DNA from: Cepaea nemoralis
Lineage: Eukaryota > Mollusca > Gastropoda > Stylommatophora > Helicidae
NCBI GenBank assembly: GCA_014155875.1
Contig: JACEFZ010017421.1
Span: 298,501-362,500 of the forward strand
Direction of reading: 5' to 3'
DNA length: 64,000 nt
The position numbers and the translations under genes are program-made. The notes beneath the pieces were generated by a model, which made no database searches, was not told where the DNA came from, and was given only the letters and a program-made list of their open reading frames with translations. Below are positions 32,809-42,394 of this stretch, one piece after another (within the stretch, counting starts at the first letter, position 1; each line of letters starts with the position of its first letter).

Positions 32809-32930
32809 GTGTATGGAAGACAGAAGGGAGGAGTGTAGACAAAAGTCATTCAATAGTTCCAATAGTAGAAGGATATTAAAGGTGTGCTTGTCGAGTCCAC
32901 TTTCCTCCAGGGACGACAAGCGACATTAAA

Positions 32931-32948
32931 TGGTGGAGCAGCGTGGAT
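32931..32948 (+). promoter_or_regulatory. Candidate primer binding site
   Basis: TGGTGGAGCAGCGTGG begins five bases after the LTR and starts with TGG, the complement of the tRNA CCA end. I cannot name the tRNA by eye. Confidence 0.5.
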
Positions 32949-33446
32949 ACACATAATACCCACATTAACTGGAGTGCAAGCGAAGTACATCAACGGCATA
33001 AGGATACTTGCCTAGCAGGGTACTTGAAGCGTGGTACCGGCATATTGATACATACATATTGGGATATACCTATGAGTATGCATATTGATGACTTTTAATG
33101 GAAGGATGTCCTTGGGATATATGGTGCCATTTCATTTATGTTAGAGACATGACATTAAGGCTGGTGACTTTACAGTGAGAAAGAACCAGACAGGACGAAA
33201 GTGGATAGGTGTTAAGACATATTACCTAGTTGTGCACACTTTCACACGTCTACATAGGTCTTTATCCTAAATCTCATCTTGTGGTTGAGAGAGTGGTTGT
33301 GATGTAATGTGTGGTGTCGTAGATAAATAATATTTAGATATACATAGATAAATTGATATAGGTTCAATAGATTATCTGTTTATAGTGAGTACTTCTTACT
33401 GCCTTGAAGGGTCTTTACTCTATCTGCTGACTTATCTTCCTTAACT
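32949..33446. other. Untranslated leader of the LTR element
   Basis: About 500 bases between primer site and gag start; the packaging signal would be expected here. No long open frame. Confidence 0.6.
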
Positions 33447-34592
33447 ATGGCCACTCCTAAACTAACGACGGCGGAACTTAGGGCAAACGGGGAAGAAATT
33501 GGTTTATCTGGTTCGGCCCTAACCGACTACATCAGGGAGAGGGAAAATCGCCAAGCAGAAAGAGAAGATCGAAAGGCCGAGTTGGAATTGAAAAAGATGG
33601 AGATGGAGAACCAGAGATTGCAAGCTGAAGAGGCCGGCAAGATAAGAGAACATGAATACCGCATGAGAGAGCTAGAACTCAAGACACAAACTAAGGGTGA
33701 AATAGATGCAGCAGAAGGAAGTTCATCTTCACCTGGGACAACCCACATGATTGGACATGGGTACCATGCCATGAAGTTTTCCTTAGCGGTTTATGAAGAG
33801 TCTAAAGAACGCTTTGACCAGTACGCTAGTCGTTTCGAGGCAATGAGCGTTGCTATGGGACTGGATAGAAGCAAATGGGCTCTTAAATTATCCCAGGGAT
33901 TAAGGAGTTCGGGTTACGAGGTGTACACACGCCTACCTCCAGGACATGAAAATAATTATGAGGAATTAAAAGCCGCCTTGATGAAGTATTATGAAATCAC
34001 AGCACAAACGTATCGGAAGAAGTTTCGATCGTCCAGAAGAGAGCCGGGAGAGCTATTCGCCGCCTACAGTTTAAGGCTGAAATCATATCTCCAGAGATGG
34101 ATGAACTTGGCAGAGTTCAAGCGGGACTATGAGAGTCTGGAAGAGATGATGATAGTCGACCAGATGCGAAAGCAAATGTCGAAACCTCTCAGAACATTCT
34201 TGGGAGAGCAAGGGGCGGAACGGATTGATGTTGTGACTAAGCTGGCGGAACGATTCGTAGAAGTACATGGGGAGACTGTGGAACTAAGTACACAAACAAA
34301 AGGTCAGGAGAAACAAGACCAAAAGAAATCTAAGAACTGGAAAGAGAAAAAAGTGGAACCTTATATGAAGCCGTCAACGGAGAGTTCAGAAAAGGTGAAG
34401 GAAGCAAACAAGAGCACCTCGAATTCTCCAGCAAAACGACCGTGGTCTGAGAGGTGGTGTTCGATATGCAAGTCACCCTCTCACAACACAAAAGACTGCA
34501 GATCGAAACCGATAAGTACTCACTTCGCAGCATGCCAAGTGACTCCTAAGAAGGTATCACCTACCAGGCTGATGTCGGCGAAGAAGCTCTAA
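33447..34592 (+). CDS. gag: gag polyprotein, intact, 381 aa
   Basis: Encodes the particle protein that assembles around the element's RNA in the cytoplasm. An ATG opens MATPKLTTAELRANGEE. Residues ~30-80 are a charged K/E/R-rich coiled coil. Residues ~115-280 form a helical capsid/SCAN-like region with FDQYASRFEAM, YYEITAQTYRKKFR and YSLRLKSYLQRWM. A single zinc knuckle, C338-x2-C341-x4-H346-x4-C351, binds nucleic acid. There is no interruption, in contrast to pol. The pol frame is -1 relative to gag and overlaps its last 43 bases (34550-34592). Confidence 0.9.
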   Translation: MATPKLTTAELRANGEEIGLSGSALTDYIRERENRQAEREDRKAELELKKMEMENQRLQAEEAGKIREHEYRMRELELKTQTKGEIDAAEGSSSSPGTTHMIGHGYHAMKFSLAVYEESKERFDQYASRFEAMSVAMGLDRSKWALKLSQGLRSSGYEVYTRLPPGHENNYEELKAALMKYYEITAQTYRKKFRSSRREPGELFAAYSLRLKSYLQRWMNLAEFKRDYESLEEMMIVDQMRKQMSKPLRTFLGEQGAERIDVVTKLAERFVEVHGETVELSTQTKGQEKQDQKKSKNWKEKKVEPYMKPSTESSEKVKEANKSTSNSPAKRPWSERWCSICKSPSHNTKDCRSKPISTHFAACQVTPKKVSPTRLMSAKKL

Positions 34593-36769
34593 ACAAAGGG
34601 AGCATACGGAAACCTTGGAAGGGAAAAGGGCGCACACACGGCAGGTCGAAAGCACCTAATACTGCCGACTGCAAAGGCAAGGCAAAAGACGGCGACGTTA
34701 CAAAACACCTCGAGGAACTAAATGAAGAATACCCGGAAAAGGTCGAGGAAGTGGAAGACACTCAGGACCCAGGGAGACCCCCGGTGGTGGAGTTGATTGA
34801 GGTGAACGGCCATCAAGTACAATGTTTATACGATACTGGCCTGGATGGGGAAACTGTGATTTCTGCGGATCTGGTATACCCAGAACAACTCACAGGAGAG
34901 ACCATGGAGATACAGCCTGCGACAAAGAGTTCTGTAGCCATGAAGTTACCCATTGCTCAAGTGGAGATTCGGTCAAGATACGTCACCGGCACCATCAAGG
35001 CCGCAGTATTGACTGATCCCATATTTCCCGTCATCCTCGGTTGTCGATATGTCTTTTTGGGAATGCCCAAGGAACCAATCCACATGGGAGCGATGCAGAC
35101 ATGCTCTCAGAAGGAAACGGATCAGGCAGAGACAATGGTCTCAAACCCAATGCCAGGGGAGTTACGAACTGCCCAGGGTGAGGATGATACTTTGCGTCCT
35201 TGCTACAAAAAGCTGCAGAAAAGTGCTGTTCCACCCAAACGAGGACAGTACTACATGAAGAATCGGCTACTCTACCGGAGAGCCGGAAGGGGAGACAACT
35301 TACACGGTCAGTTGGTAGTCCCGAAAGCCTACCGTTCCCAAATTCTTCAGATGGGGCATACCATTTCGTTCAGCGGACACATGGGTATGGCCGCCACCAT
35401 GCAGCGGATTTCCTGCCACTATTATTGGCCAGGATTGACTGGAGATGTGCGTAGGTATGTAAAATCATGCCCTGAGTGCCAGAGGGTGGCACCGAAACAC
35501 TGGACAGCACCGGTGGTGTTGGGTGAAATGCCCATTATGAACTCTCCTTTCGAGAGGGTAGCCATCGACATCGTGGGTCCTCTTCCTAGGACTAAGAAGA
35601 GGAACATGTATATCCTCACAATGGTGGATTGCTGTTCAATGTGGAGTGAAGCCATACCATTGCCAACCATTGACTCGAAACGAGTGGCTGATGCATTGAT
35701 GGAAGTTTTTACTAGATTAGGCTTCCCTAATCAGATTCTGACGGATAATGGGTCACAGTTTTGTGGGAAACTCATGGAGGAGGTTTTTGGAGTGTTCCAC
35801 GCCACCCATATCCATACCAGTCCTTACCACCCTCAAGCTAATGGACAAGTAGAGCGTTTCAACGGCACGTTGATGACAATGCTCAGGAAACTAGCCCAGG
35901 AAAAACCTGATAGGTGGGATGAATACATCCCGGCAGCCCTTTTTGCCTATAGGGAAGTGCCACATGGCTCAACAGGAGTACCGCCAGCGACTCTACTGTT
36001 TGGTCGACCAATCAAAGGACCCTTGGAAGCTTTGCTGAGGAGTTGGACGGAGGAAGGGACGGCAGAAGAAGTGATCTCCTCGTACAAATACGTGGAGGAA
36101 TTGAAGGAAAAACTTCACACGGGCTGGGCTCTGGCGACTCGAAACTTGAGAAAAGCCAGAAAGAGACATGCGGAGTACTACAACCGTAGGTCTAGAGACA
36201 GAGCTCTGGAGGTGGGAGACAAAGTCTTGTTGCTACTCCCAACGGGGACCAACAAACTGGAGATAGGATGGCAGGGACCTTTTCCCGTGGAAAGGAAGGT
36301 ATCCAGAACCAACTATCAAATCCGGATCCGGGGAAAGTCGAAGATTTTTCATATTAATCTCTTGAGGAAATATGAAGAAAGAACCGGTGAAGGAGCAGCC
36401 CATCTCATGGCAATGGCGGTAGCAGTGGAGACTGAAACCGGACCAGACGAGGGCAGGGAATACCCTCTAGTGCACCAGGAAACTTATCGGGAAGTACAGG
36501 TGAACCCTGAGCTGAATCTCCAGGAGAGGGAAAAGATTGCCCAGGTTCTCAAATCCCATAAGCAGATCCTGACGGATAAACCAGGACGGACGGAGCTGGT
36601 CGAGTTCGAGATGACCTTAACCACGCAAGATCCGGTCCGCCAAAAAGTTTACCCAGTGCCATTTTCTAAAGAGAAGGCTTTGGAGGAGGAGATACAGAAA
36701 CTGTTGGAGGATGATGTGATAGCGACATCCACATCCCCATATAATGCCGGAGTGGTGTTGCTTACGTAA
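34550..36769 (+). CDS. pol: pol, first part: protease, integrase and start of RT
   Basis: The -1 frame opens at 34550 inside gag and ends with TAA at 36767-36769. Residues here are counted from the GTG codon at 34751. Protease: D28-T29-G30 in CLYDTGLDGE, with ILGCRYVF downstream. Integrase: zinc site H203-x6-H210-x29-C240-x2-C243, catalytic D273 (AIDIVG), D332 (LTDNGSQF) and E368 (GQVERFNG), with the classic 35-residue D-E gap; a GPY/F-type module (WQGPFPVERK) lies near residue 515. No chromodomain seen. RT begins around residue 610 (PVPFSKEKALEEEI), so integrase precedes RT in the same frame. No ATG near the start suggests expression by -1 frameshifting, but I see no canonical slippery heptamer in the overlap. 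Confidence 0.88.
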   Translation, partial: EGITYQADVGEEALNKGSIRKPWKGKGRTHGRSKAPNTADCKGKAKDGDVTKHLEELNEEYPEKVEEVEDTQDPGRPPVVELIEVNGHQVQCLYDTGLDGETVISADLVYPEQLTGETMEIQPATKSSVAMKLPIAQVEIRSRYVTGTIKAAVLTDPIFPVILGCRYVFLGMPKEPIHMGAMQTCSQKETDQAETMVSNPMPGELRTAQGEDDTLRPCYKKLQKSAVPPKRGQYYMKNRLLYRRAGRGDNLHGQLVVPKAYRSQILQMGHTISFSGHMGMAATMQRISCHYYWPGLTGDVRRYVKSCPECQRVAPKHWTAPVVLGEMPIMNSPFERVAIDIVGPLPRTKKRNMYILTMVDCCSMWSEAIPLPTIDSKRVADALMEVFTRLGFPNQILTDNGSQFCGKLMEEVFGVFHATHIHTSPYHPQANGQVERFNGTLMTMLRKLAQEKPDRWDEYIPAALFAYREVPHGSTGVPPATLLFGRPIKGPLEALLRSWTEEGTAEEVISSYKYVEELKEKLHTGWALATRNLRKARKRHAEYYNRRSRDRALEVGDKVLLLLPTGTNKLEIGWQGPFPVERKVSRTNYQIRIRGKSKIFHINLLRKYEERTGEGAAHLMAMAVAVETETGPDEGREYPLVHQETYREVQVNPELNLQEREKIAQVLKSHKQILTDKPGRTELVEFEMTLTTQDPVRQKVYPVPFSKEKALEEEIQKLLEDDVIATSTSPYNAGVVLLT

Positions 36770-37921
36770 ACCGAGTGGAGAACACAGGTTGTGTATTGAC
36801 TATAGACTCTTGAATAGTCATACCCAGTTTCAGGTGGAACCTTTGCCGAATCCAACCCAGTTATTCGCCAGGCTCCATAAGGCTAAGTACTTCTCTAAAG
36901 TGGATCTGAGTAGGGGTTATTATCAGATCCCGGTCAAACCGGAAGTTCGACCTCTTGCTGGCTTTCAGTACACCCAGTGGACACTATGAGTTCAACGTCA
37001 TGCCTTTTGGACTCAGCAATGCGCCTAGTGTGTTTACTCGCATGATGAGAGCTTTGTTAGATCCTCTACGTGATCCGTCCATTATCTCATTCATGGATGA
37101 TATACTGATTGCTAGTGACAGTTTAGATGACCAGTTGGGGTCGTTGGAGAGAGTTTTCAACAGGCTTCGGGAAGCAGGGCTTACCGCGCGCCCAACCAAG
37201 TGCATGATTGGTTACCAAACTCTGGAATTTCTAGGACATACTATCACTCCAGGAAAAATTGTCCCGGAGGAGAAGAACCTGGAAAAAGTAAGACGAGCTC
37301 CAAGACCTAAAACTAAGAAAGATGTAAGATCCTTTCTATCGTTGTGTGGGTTTTATCAGAAGTTCATCCCACATTTTACCGAACTGGGAAATCCATTAAC
37401 GGAAACCTTGAAAAAGGGACTCCCAGATACAATTATATGGACTTCAGAATGCGAAGGGGCCTACAGTCAATTAAAGGAGGCGTTGGTGAACAAGCCAGTT
37501 CTACAACTCCCAGACCTTTCAAAGCCCTTTGTGCTAAGAACAGATGCGAGTGGGATCGGAATTGGAGCAGCCTTGTTACAAGAAGGGATAGAAGACGCTT
37601 CGGTGTTGAAACCTGTAGCCTATGCCAGTAAGAAACTTTTACCGGCGGAAAAGAATTATTCTACCGTGGAAAGAGAATGCTTGTCACTCGTAGTGGGCCG
37701 TACAGAAATTTCAACCATACTTGTATGGAGTACAGTTTAGGGTACAGTCAGATCATCAACCCTTGATGTTCCTAGCTACTTCGCAGAAGCTCAACGCCAG
37801 GTTGATGAGATGGTCGTTGTTACTACAACCGTACAACTTCACAGTGGAATACATCCCTGGTAAGGAGAATGTAGGAGCGGATTTCTTATCTAGACATCCA
37901 ACTCCAGAGGAAGAGGAATAG
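36744..37921 (+). pseudogene. pol: pol, second part: RT and RNase H with three frame breaks
   Basis: Frame breaks fall near 36765, 36955 and 37697; between them the frames are clean. RT blocks: GEHRLCIDYRLLN, KVDLSRGYYQIPV, GHYEFNVMPFGLSNAP, and the catalytic FMDD at ~37090-37101. RNase H blocks: FVLRTDASGIGIGAALL (first Asp), ERECLSLV (Glu), SDHQPLMFL (Asp), then GADFLSRHP at the end, a Gypsy-like finish. The stop is at 37919-37921, ~60 bases before the 3' LTR. Breaks could be real or assembly errors; gag and the rest of pol are clean. Confidence 0.85.
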
Positions 37922-37982
37922 GTTGGTGGATCATAGGAATCAAAACTACAGTGAGGAAGAGTCGACGCGGTCAACTCTCTTA

Positions 37983-37990
37983 AGAGGGGG
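37983..37990 (+). promoter_or_regulatory. Polypurine tract
   Basis: AGAGGGGG then CCTA before the 3' LTR; primes plus-strand DNA. Same motif at 501-507. Confidence 0.75.
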
Positions 37991-37994
37991 CCTA

Positions 37995-39515
37995 TGTCAC
38001 GGGATACTGTGAGTTAATGATTCCCTGATAAACTAGTAAGATTAATTACAAGGTATGAGGAGGGTTAACAGTCGGGTACTTCAGTCTGAGAGGAGGACGA
38101 ATTAAAGGTTATTGACCGACAGTATAAAATAGGATACAGTGTAAGGAGTCATTGACCAGCTCTGTCAACGGAGAAAACAACGGGGAGACTTCGAGAACGG
38201 GAAAACGAACGGAGACGGCGATCAAAGGGGTCGGACGCTTTGAAGTACTAGCGTAGGGGAACACCGGGAAACCGCGGAAGAACGGAGGACGAGACGGAGC
38301 ACAATTGACGAATAGCGCAATTGACGAATACGTGAGTTCACAGACGTTTGATGTGGGGACTTACGGAAAACTTTGATTGTGGATCAAAAGACAACGAAGG
38401 ATTGGACACTCGATATAAATAGTAGAAACTGGGTTTTCTGTTTTAGTGTGTGTTCCAAAACTGGACAGAGATATCTATGAATCCTATGTGTGGAAAAGAA
38501 ATTATAGCCCCGTATTGTCTAAGGCAATGGGATATTAGTGCCGATGTGCTTAATTATTAATTTCAATTCCTGGATGATAATAGAAGATATAAGGTAATCT
38601 ACTCTTAGCGTAATAGTAGCATAGGGATATAGGTGTTTGTTCTTGACTTGTAGCATTTCATTCGTTTATCTAATCGTGTAAACTTTAGTGCACTCATAAG
38701 TCTTATGTCAGAGTGTCTTTCGGAGGCTTCTCAGTATGGCTAGAGAAGGACTCTCACATAAGAAAATAGTATGAAGCAGACTCATATCACCGGATTACAT
38801 ATCTCTCCCACATGTTCCAATCCCACTATTGTAATCAGAGAAGAAATGAAGGTTACTTCACTTGAGCAAATAAAGTACCTACCTAGAACCAACAAGAACA
38901 TAGACATGTTTTACTAGTGAGAAGAGATAACTTAACGTCAAATACAGAACACTGTATACGCAAACGAATATACAAGTAAAGCACTTAAAAGGAAAAAGAC
39001 GTTAACCTGTGGCAAGCAGGGATACTTAAAACTGCATACAATTGCACTGTGAAGAAAAATAAAACTTTATTAACAAGAGACATTGTGTAGAACATTTATA
39101 GTAACTCTAGACAATGTTGGATATTGGCGGTGTGTATTCAGTGGTGGACTATACTACCTTCCAAAAACAGGAAATATATGGATTTCAGTGACTTACCAAA
39201 ATCGGATTATTTTCTGGTGATAAGACATTGAACATTTTTTTTTTTTTTTCAAGAATTGGATTAAGTCCAGACTCAAGCAGGAGAAGATCATCCAGGGTGA
39301 GAGCTGTCCATTTCTATGTTTGATGTCCTGTGGTTTGGCCGACAGAAGAGGCGAGAAAGTATACGGCACATACGAAGTCAAAAGTCCTATCTTGCACTCA
39401 CATTAGCAGACATTACCAACTACATATACACATTCAATACATACAACTGACATAGTTTTCAACAATAAACATGTTATTAATTGTTGGAGGAAACTGTTGT
39501 CAGGGTATGTTATGA

Positions 39516-39612
<97 letters not shown>

Positions 39613-39733
39613 TATAGTGTATGGAAGACAGAAGGGAGGAGTGTAGACAAAAATCATTCAATAGTTCCAATAGTAGAAGGATATTAAAGGTGTGCTTGTC
39701 GAGTCCACTTTCCTCCAGGGACGACAAGCGACA
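37995..39733 (+). repeat. 3' LTR, 1739 bp
   Basis: Starts TGTCACGGG, ends GCGACA. TATA box at 38123-38131, T run at 39238-39249, (GA)n at 39518-39614. About 17 differences from the 5' LTR by eye. Confidence 0.92.
39518..39614. repeat. (GA)n in the 3' LTR
   Basis: About 46 GA units with two interruptions (AAGAG, GAAAG). Confidence 0.95.
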
Positions 39734-39828
39734 GTGTGTGTGTGTCTGTTTCATTAACACACATTGTTTCGGTTGGGGGAGAAAAATATGAAAGAATACA
39801 CATAGATGGAAAAAGAGATATGTTTGTT
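39734..39828 (+). repeat. 78-bp satellite array, part 4
   Basis: Starts in the split (TG)n run and continues ACATTGTTTCGGTTGGGGGA, the unit interrupted at 31226. Confidence 0.9.
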
Positions 39829-40235
39829 TAGTTTAGTTTAGTTAGTTTAGTTTAGTCAATGGATCAACATCACGGCACACGGGTGTAACCCATAAGTGCC
39901 CCGTTCTCCTCCTAACTCAAACCTGAGTCTGGAGAAACTCAGCTCAGTGCACGAACTCCGTAGCACCGGCGAGGATTCTGAAATACTTTTGGTAGATTTT
40001 TTAATCGAAATTTTGCCCGGGCAGCGCCGTTAGGCTACTTTTTTTCGATTTTCAACTGGCAATGGTGTTTTTACGTGCTCAACAATACACACGGGCGTCC
40101 GATCTCACTACCCAGAGACCAGGGAAATGTTTTTACTAGAAGTCCACGTGAAATAAATTCCGGTCATCACCGGGGTTTGAACCAGGGACCTCCAGCACTC
40201 GAGGCGGACACCATACCTCGAGACCACGCAGATAT
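39829..40235 (-). mobile_element. SINE S3, tRNA-headed, with TSD in the satellite
   Basis: Minus strand: head TGCGTGGTCTCGAGGTATGG, box B GGTTCAAACCCC at 40183-40172, body with GTTGAAAATCGAAAAAAAG and a (CTAAA)n-like tail at 39831-39860. The satellite word AGATATGT-TGTTTA is present on both sides (39817-39831 and 40231-40245), giving a TSD of about 12 bases. Confidence 0.8.
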
Positions 40236-41010
40236 GTGTGTTTATATCATGAAACCAACATTGTCTCGGTTGAAGGAATTAAAGAAAACACAAATATGGA
40301 ACAAAAGGTATGTGTGTTTATTTCATAAAACCAACATTTTTGAGTTGCAATATATGAAAGAATACACAAAGATGGAACAAACGGTATGAAAAAAAATATA
40401 TGCAAGAATGCACATAAGTAGAACAAGAGGTATGTGTGTTTATTTCATGAAACCAACGCTGTTTCGGTTTTTTTTTAAATGAAAGGATACACATAGATGG
40501 AACAAAAGTAATATGTGTTTATTTCATGAAACCAACATTGTTTCGATTGGAAAAACAAAATTGAAGAATACACATAGATGGAATAAGAGGTTTGTGTGTT
40601 TATTACATGAATTTAACACTGTTTCGGTTGAAACAATATTTAAAGAGTACACCTAGATGGAACAAAAGGTATGTATGTTTGTTTGATGAAACAAACATTG
40701 TTTCGGTTGAAAGAAACATGAAAGAATACACATAGATAGAACAAAAGGATTGAGTTTTTTTTTTTTTTTTTTCATCTAACCAAGATTACTTCGGTTGAAA
40801 AATAAAATGAATAAATATACGTAGATGGAACAAACGGTATGTGTGGTTGTTTCGAGAAACCAACATTGTTTCGGTTGAAATAAATAAATAATACAAATAG
40901 ATGGAACAAGAGGTAAGTGTGTTATTTCATAAAACAAACATTGTTTCGGTTGGGGAAAAAATTAAAGAATGCACATAGATGGAAAATGAGGTATGTGTGT
41001 TTATTTTATG
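40236..41010 (+). repeat. 78-bp satellite array, part 5
   Basis: Around ten units, several with T-run or A-run length changes, ending at TGTGTGTTTATTTTATGAGT. Confidence 0.9.
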
Positions 41011-41234
41011 AGTATATTCTGTCACTCAACTGTTCATGTTTCACTATTTTCACAAATGTTTGTACTATAAAAGATATATTTATCCATCGATAGCTCATAT
41101 GTTCTTAAAACTGAATGCCCTAAAAGTGTCAGCATGTCTATCTCTAGGTTGTAAATTAAAATTTTGCTTCCTAATACCAAAGATATATTTATCAATGAAT
41201 TGTTATGTGTATCTTAATAAATAATTTTATAATT

Positions 41235-41560
41235 ATCATCGTCCAGTGACTTGACCCCAAAGCAGTCTCTAGAAATTCCCTTCTAACAAAAGCCCGATGT
41301 CTTGCCTATGTTGCTGTCGTGTGTAAGTCACATCTTGAATCCATCTATGGCATGGTCTTCCTCTTCTCAACTCCCCTGGTACATCTTCCTCCAGAATAAT
41401 CTTGCACAGATATCCCTGTCTCTTTACATGCTCAACATCTTTCATTTTTCTCAATTGTATTTGTGTTAATAACCACTCATCTTCAGTAATGAATTCTTGT
41501 TGGATGGATTCGTGTCGTTCATTTTTATAATTTACTGTCCACAATTCATAGTAGGCCCTA
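41235..41560 (-). pseudogene. LINE RT C-terminal relic
   Basis: One 91-codon frame: MWTVNYKNERHESIQQEF, IQLRKMKDVEHVKRQG, VPGELRRGRPCHRWIQDVT, the post-RT region of a LINE related to the copy at 4346. The rest is missing. Confidence 0.65.
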
Positions 41561-41631
41561 TCTTAGTTATTGTGAGAGCTACTATTTTCACAGCTCTTCT
41601 TATTTGTTTAATAAAGATTACTTATGGTTTG

Positions 41632-41820
41632 GTTGATTTAGCCAGTATGTGGGGCCTAGGCCAGTGCATACAGTTTCCGTTGATTTAGCCAGTATGTATG
41701 GCCTAGGCCTGTGCATACAGTTTCCGTTGATTTAGCCAGTATGTGTGGCCTAGGCCTGTGCATACAGTTTCCGTTGATTTAGCCAGTATGTGTGGCCTAG
41801 GCCAGTGCATACAGTTTCAT
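41632..41820 (+). repeat. 47-bp minisatellite, 4 units
   Basis: GTTGATTTAGCCAGTATGTG then TGGCCTAGGCC-GTGCATAC, almost perfect copies. No coding sense. Confidence 0.9.
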
Positions 41821-41841
41821 AAAAACATATACCGAGTTCTT

Positions 41842-42035
41842 AATCGGGCAGAGGTTATTTGGAAGCAGACCGCCGTGCATTGATTTTCACAATGGTATGA
41901 GCGTCGGTCATTTAATGGCAAACTACTGAATGCAAAAATTGCTTAGAAAATCACAAACAGCCAAAAATTGCTGAGCTTGACTGCGATGTCCTGTAAAGGA
42001 CATGCATTTAATGTTACATAATTGATTCATTGATT
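41842..42035 (+). mobile_element. SINE S1 copy
   Basis: AGCAGACCGCCGTGCATTG, GGCAAACTACTGAATGC and GACTGCGATGTCCTGTAAAG, ending in an ATTGATT-type tail. Head missing. Confidence 0.75.
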
Positions 42036-42390
42036 GATTAAAATTGTCAGATCTCTCTGTCTCTCTCAGCAGTCATCATAGTGTAGATTTAAATTTTTTT
42101 ATTTTTTTTTTTTTGGGGGGGGGGGGGGGGTGTTTCCGACCTCAACTGATTATAAATGCGTATATATACCTGAGCTGCTTGGCTACGTGGCATAATCTGG
42201 ACAAGAAAACAAACCTGATTCTAGACTGATGATTTTATGACGTGGGTGGCAAACCATGATTGTCCATGCCTTTCGACATGGCACATGATGAGGATGTAAC
42301 AATGTGTCATAACTCTGGTGTCTTTTAGTACTGTAAGTACTGTACTTCTATTATTCTTACAACTAACATTAATTGTTTTCTACTATTCTT
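42036..42390. other. No recognised feature; T/G tracts
   Basis: Poly-T and a 17-base G run (42115-42131), then a LINE-tail-like run ACATGGCACATGATGAGGAT at 42277, perhaps a LINE-A 3' end. Confidence 0.4.
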
Positions 42391-42394
42391 ACAG

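Larger units (their letters stand above)
31227..32925 (+). repeat. 5' LTR, 1699 bp
   Basis: Begins TGTTACGGG and ends GCGACA. Contains TATA box TATAAAATA at 31355-31363 and AATAAA signals near 32101 and 32291. A (GA)n tract at 32745-32804 is shorter than in the 3' LTR. U3/R/U5 borders cannot be set by eye. Confidence 0.92.
31227..39733 (+). mobile_element. Gmr1-like Ty3/Gypsy LTR retrotransposon, 8.5 kb, near-complete
   Basis: Two LTRs (31227-32925, 37995-39733) enclose 5069 bases with gag and pol. The flanks are GTGTG at 31222-31226 and GTGTG at 39734-39738, a 5-bp TSD within the (TG)n run. Pol order is protease, integrase, reverse transcriptase, RNase H. Most Gypsy elements have integrase last; integrase-before-RT within a Gypsy lineage is the mark of Gmr1-like elements. 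By eye the LTRs differ at about 17 sites in ~1640 comparable bases (~1%), mostly transitions, so the insertion is young. Gag is intact but pol has three frame breaks in RT/RNase H. No envelope-like frame. Confidence 0.92.

Noticed and set aside
33527..35670. Minus-strand frames opposite gag and pol
   Set aside because: Shadows of the real coding strand.
34550..36769. Ty1/Copia element, because integrase precedes RT
   Set aside because: RT, RNase H and the GPY/F-type integrase end are Gypsy-like, so a Gmr1-like Gypsy element fits better.
37995..39733. Envelope gene after pol
   Set aside because: Only ~70 bases separate the pol stop from the 3' LTR; there is no room.
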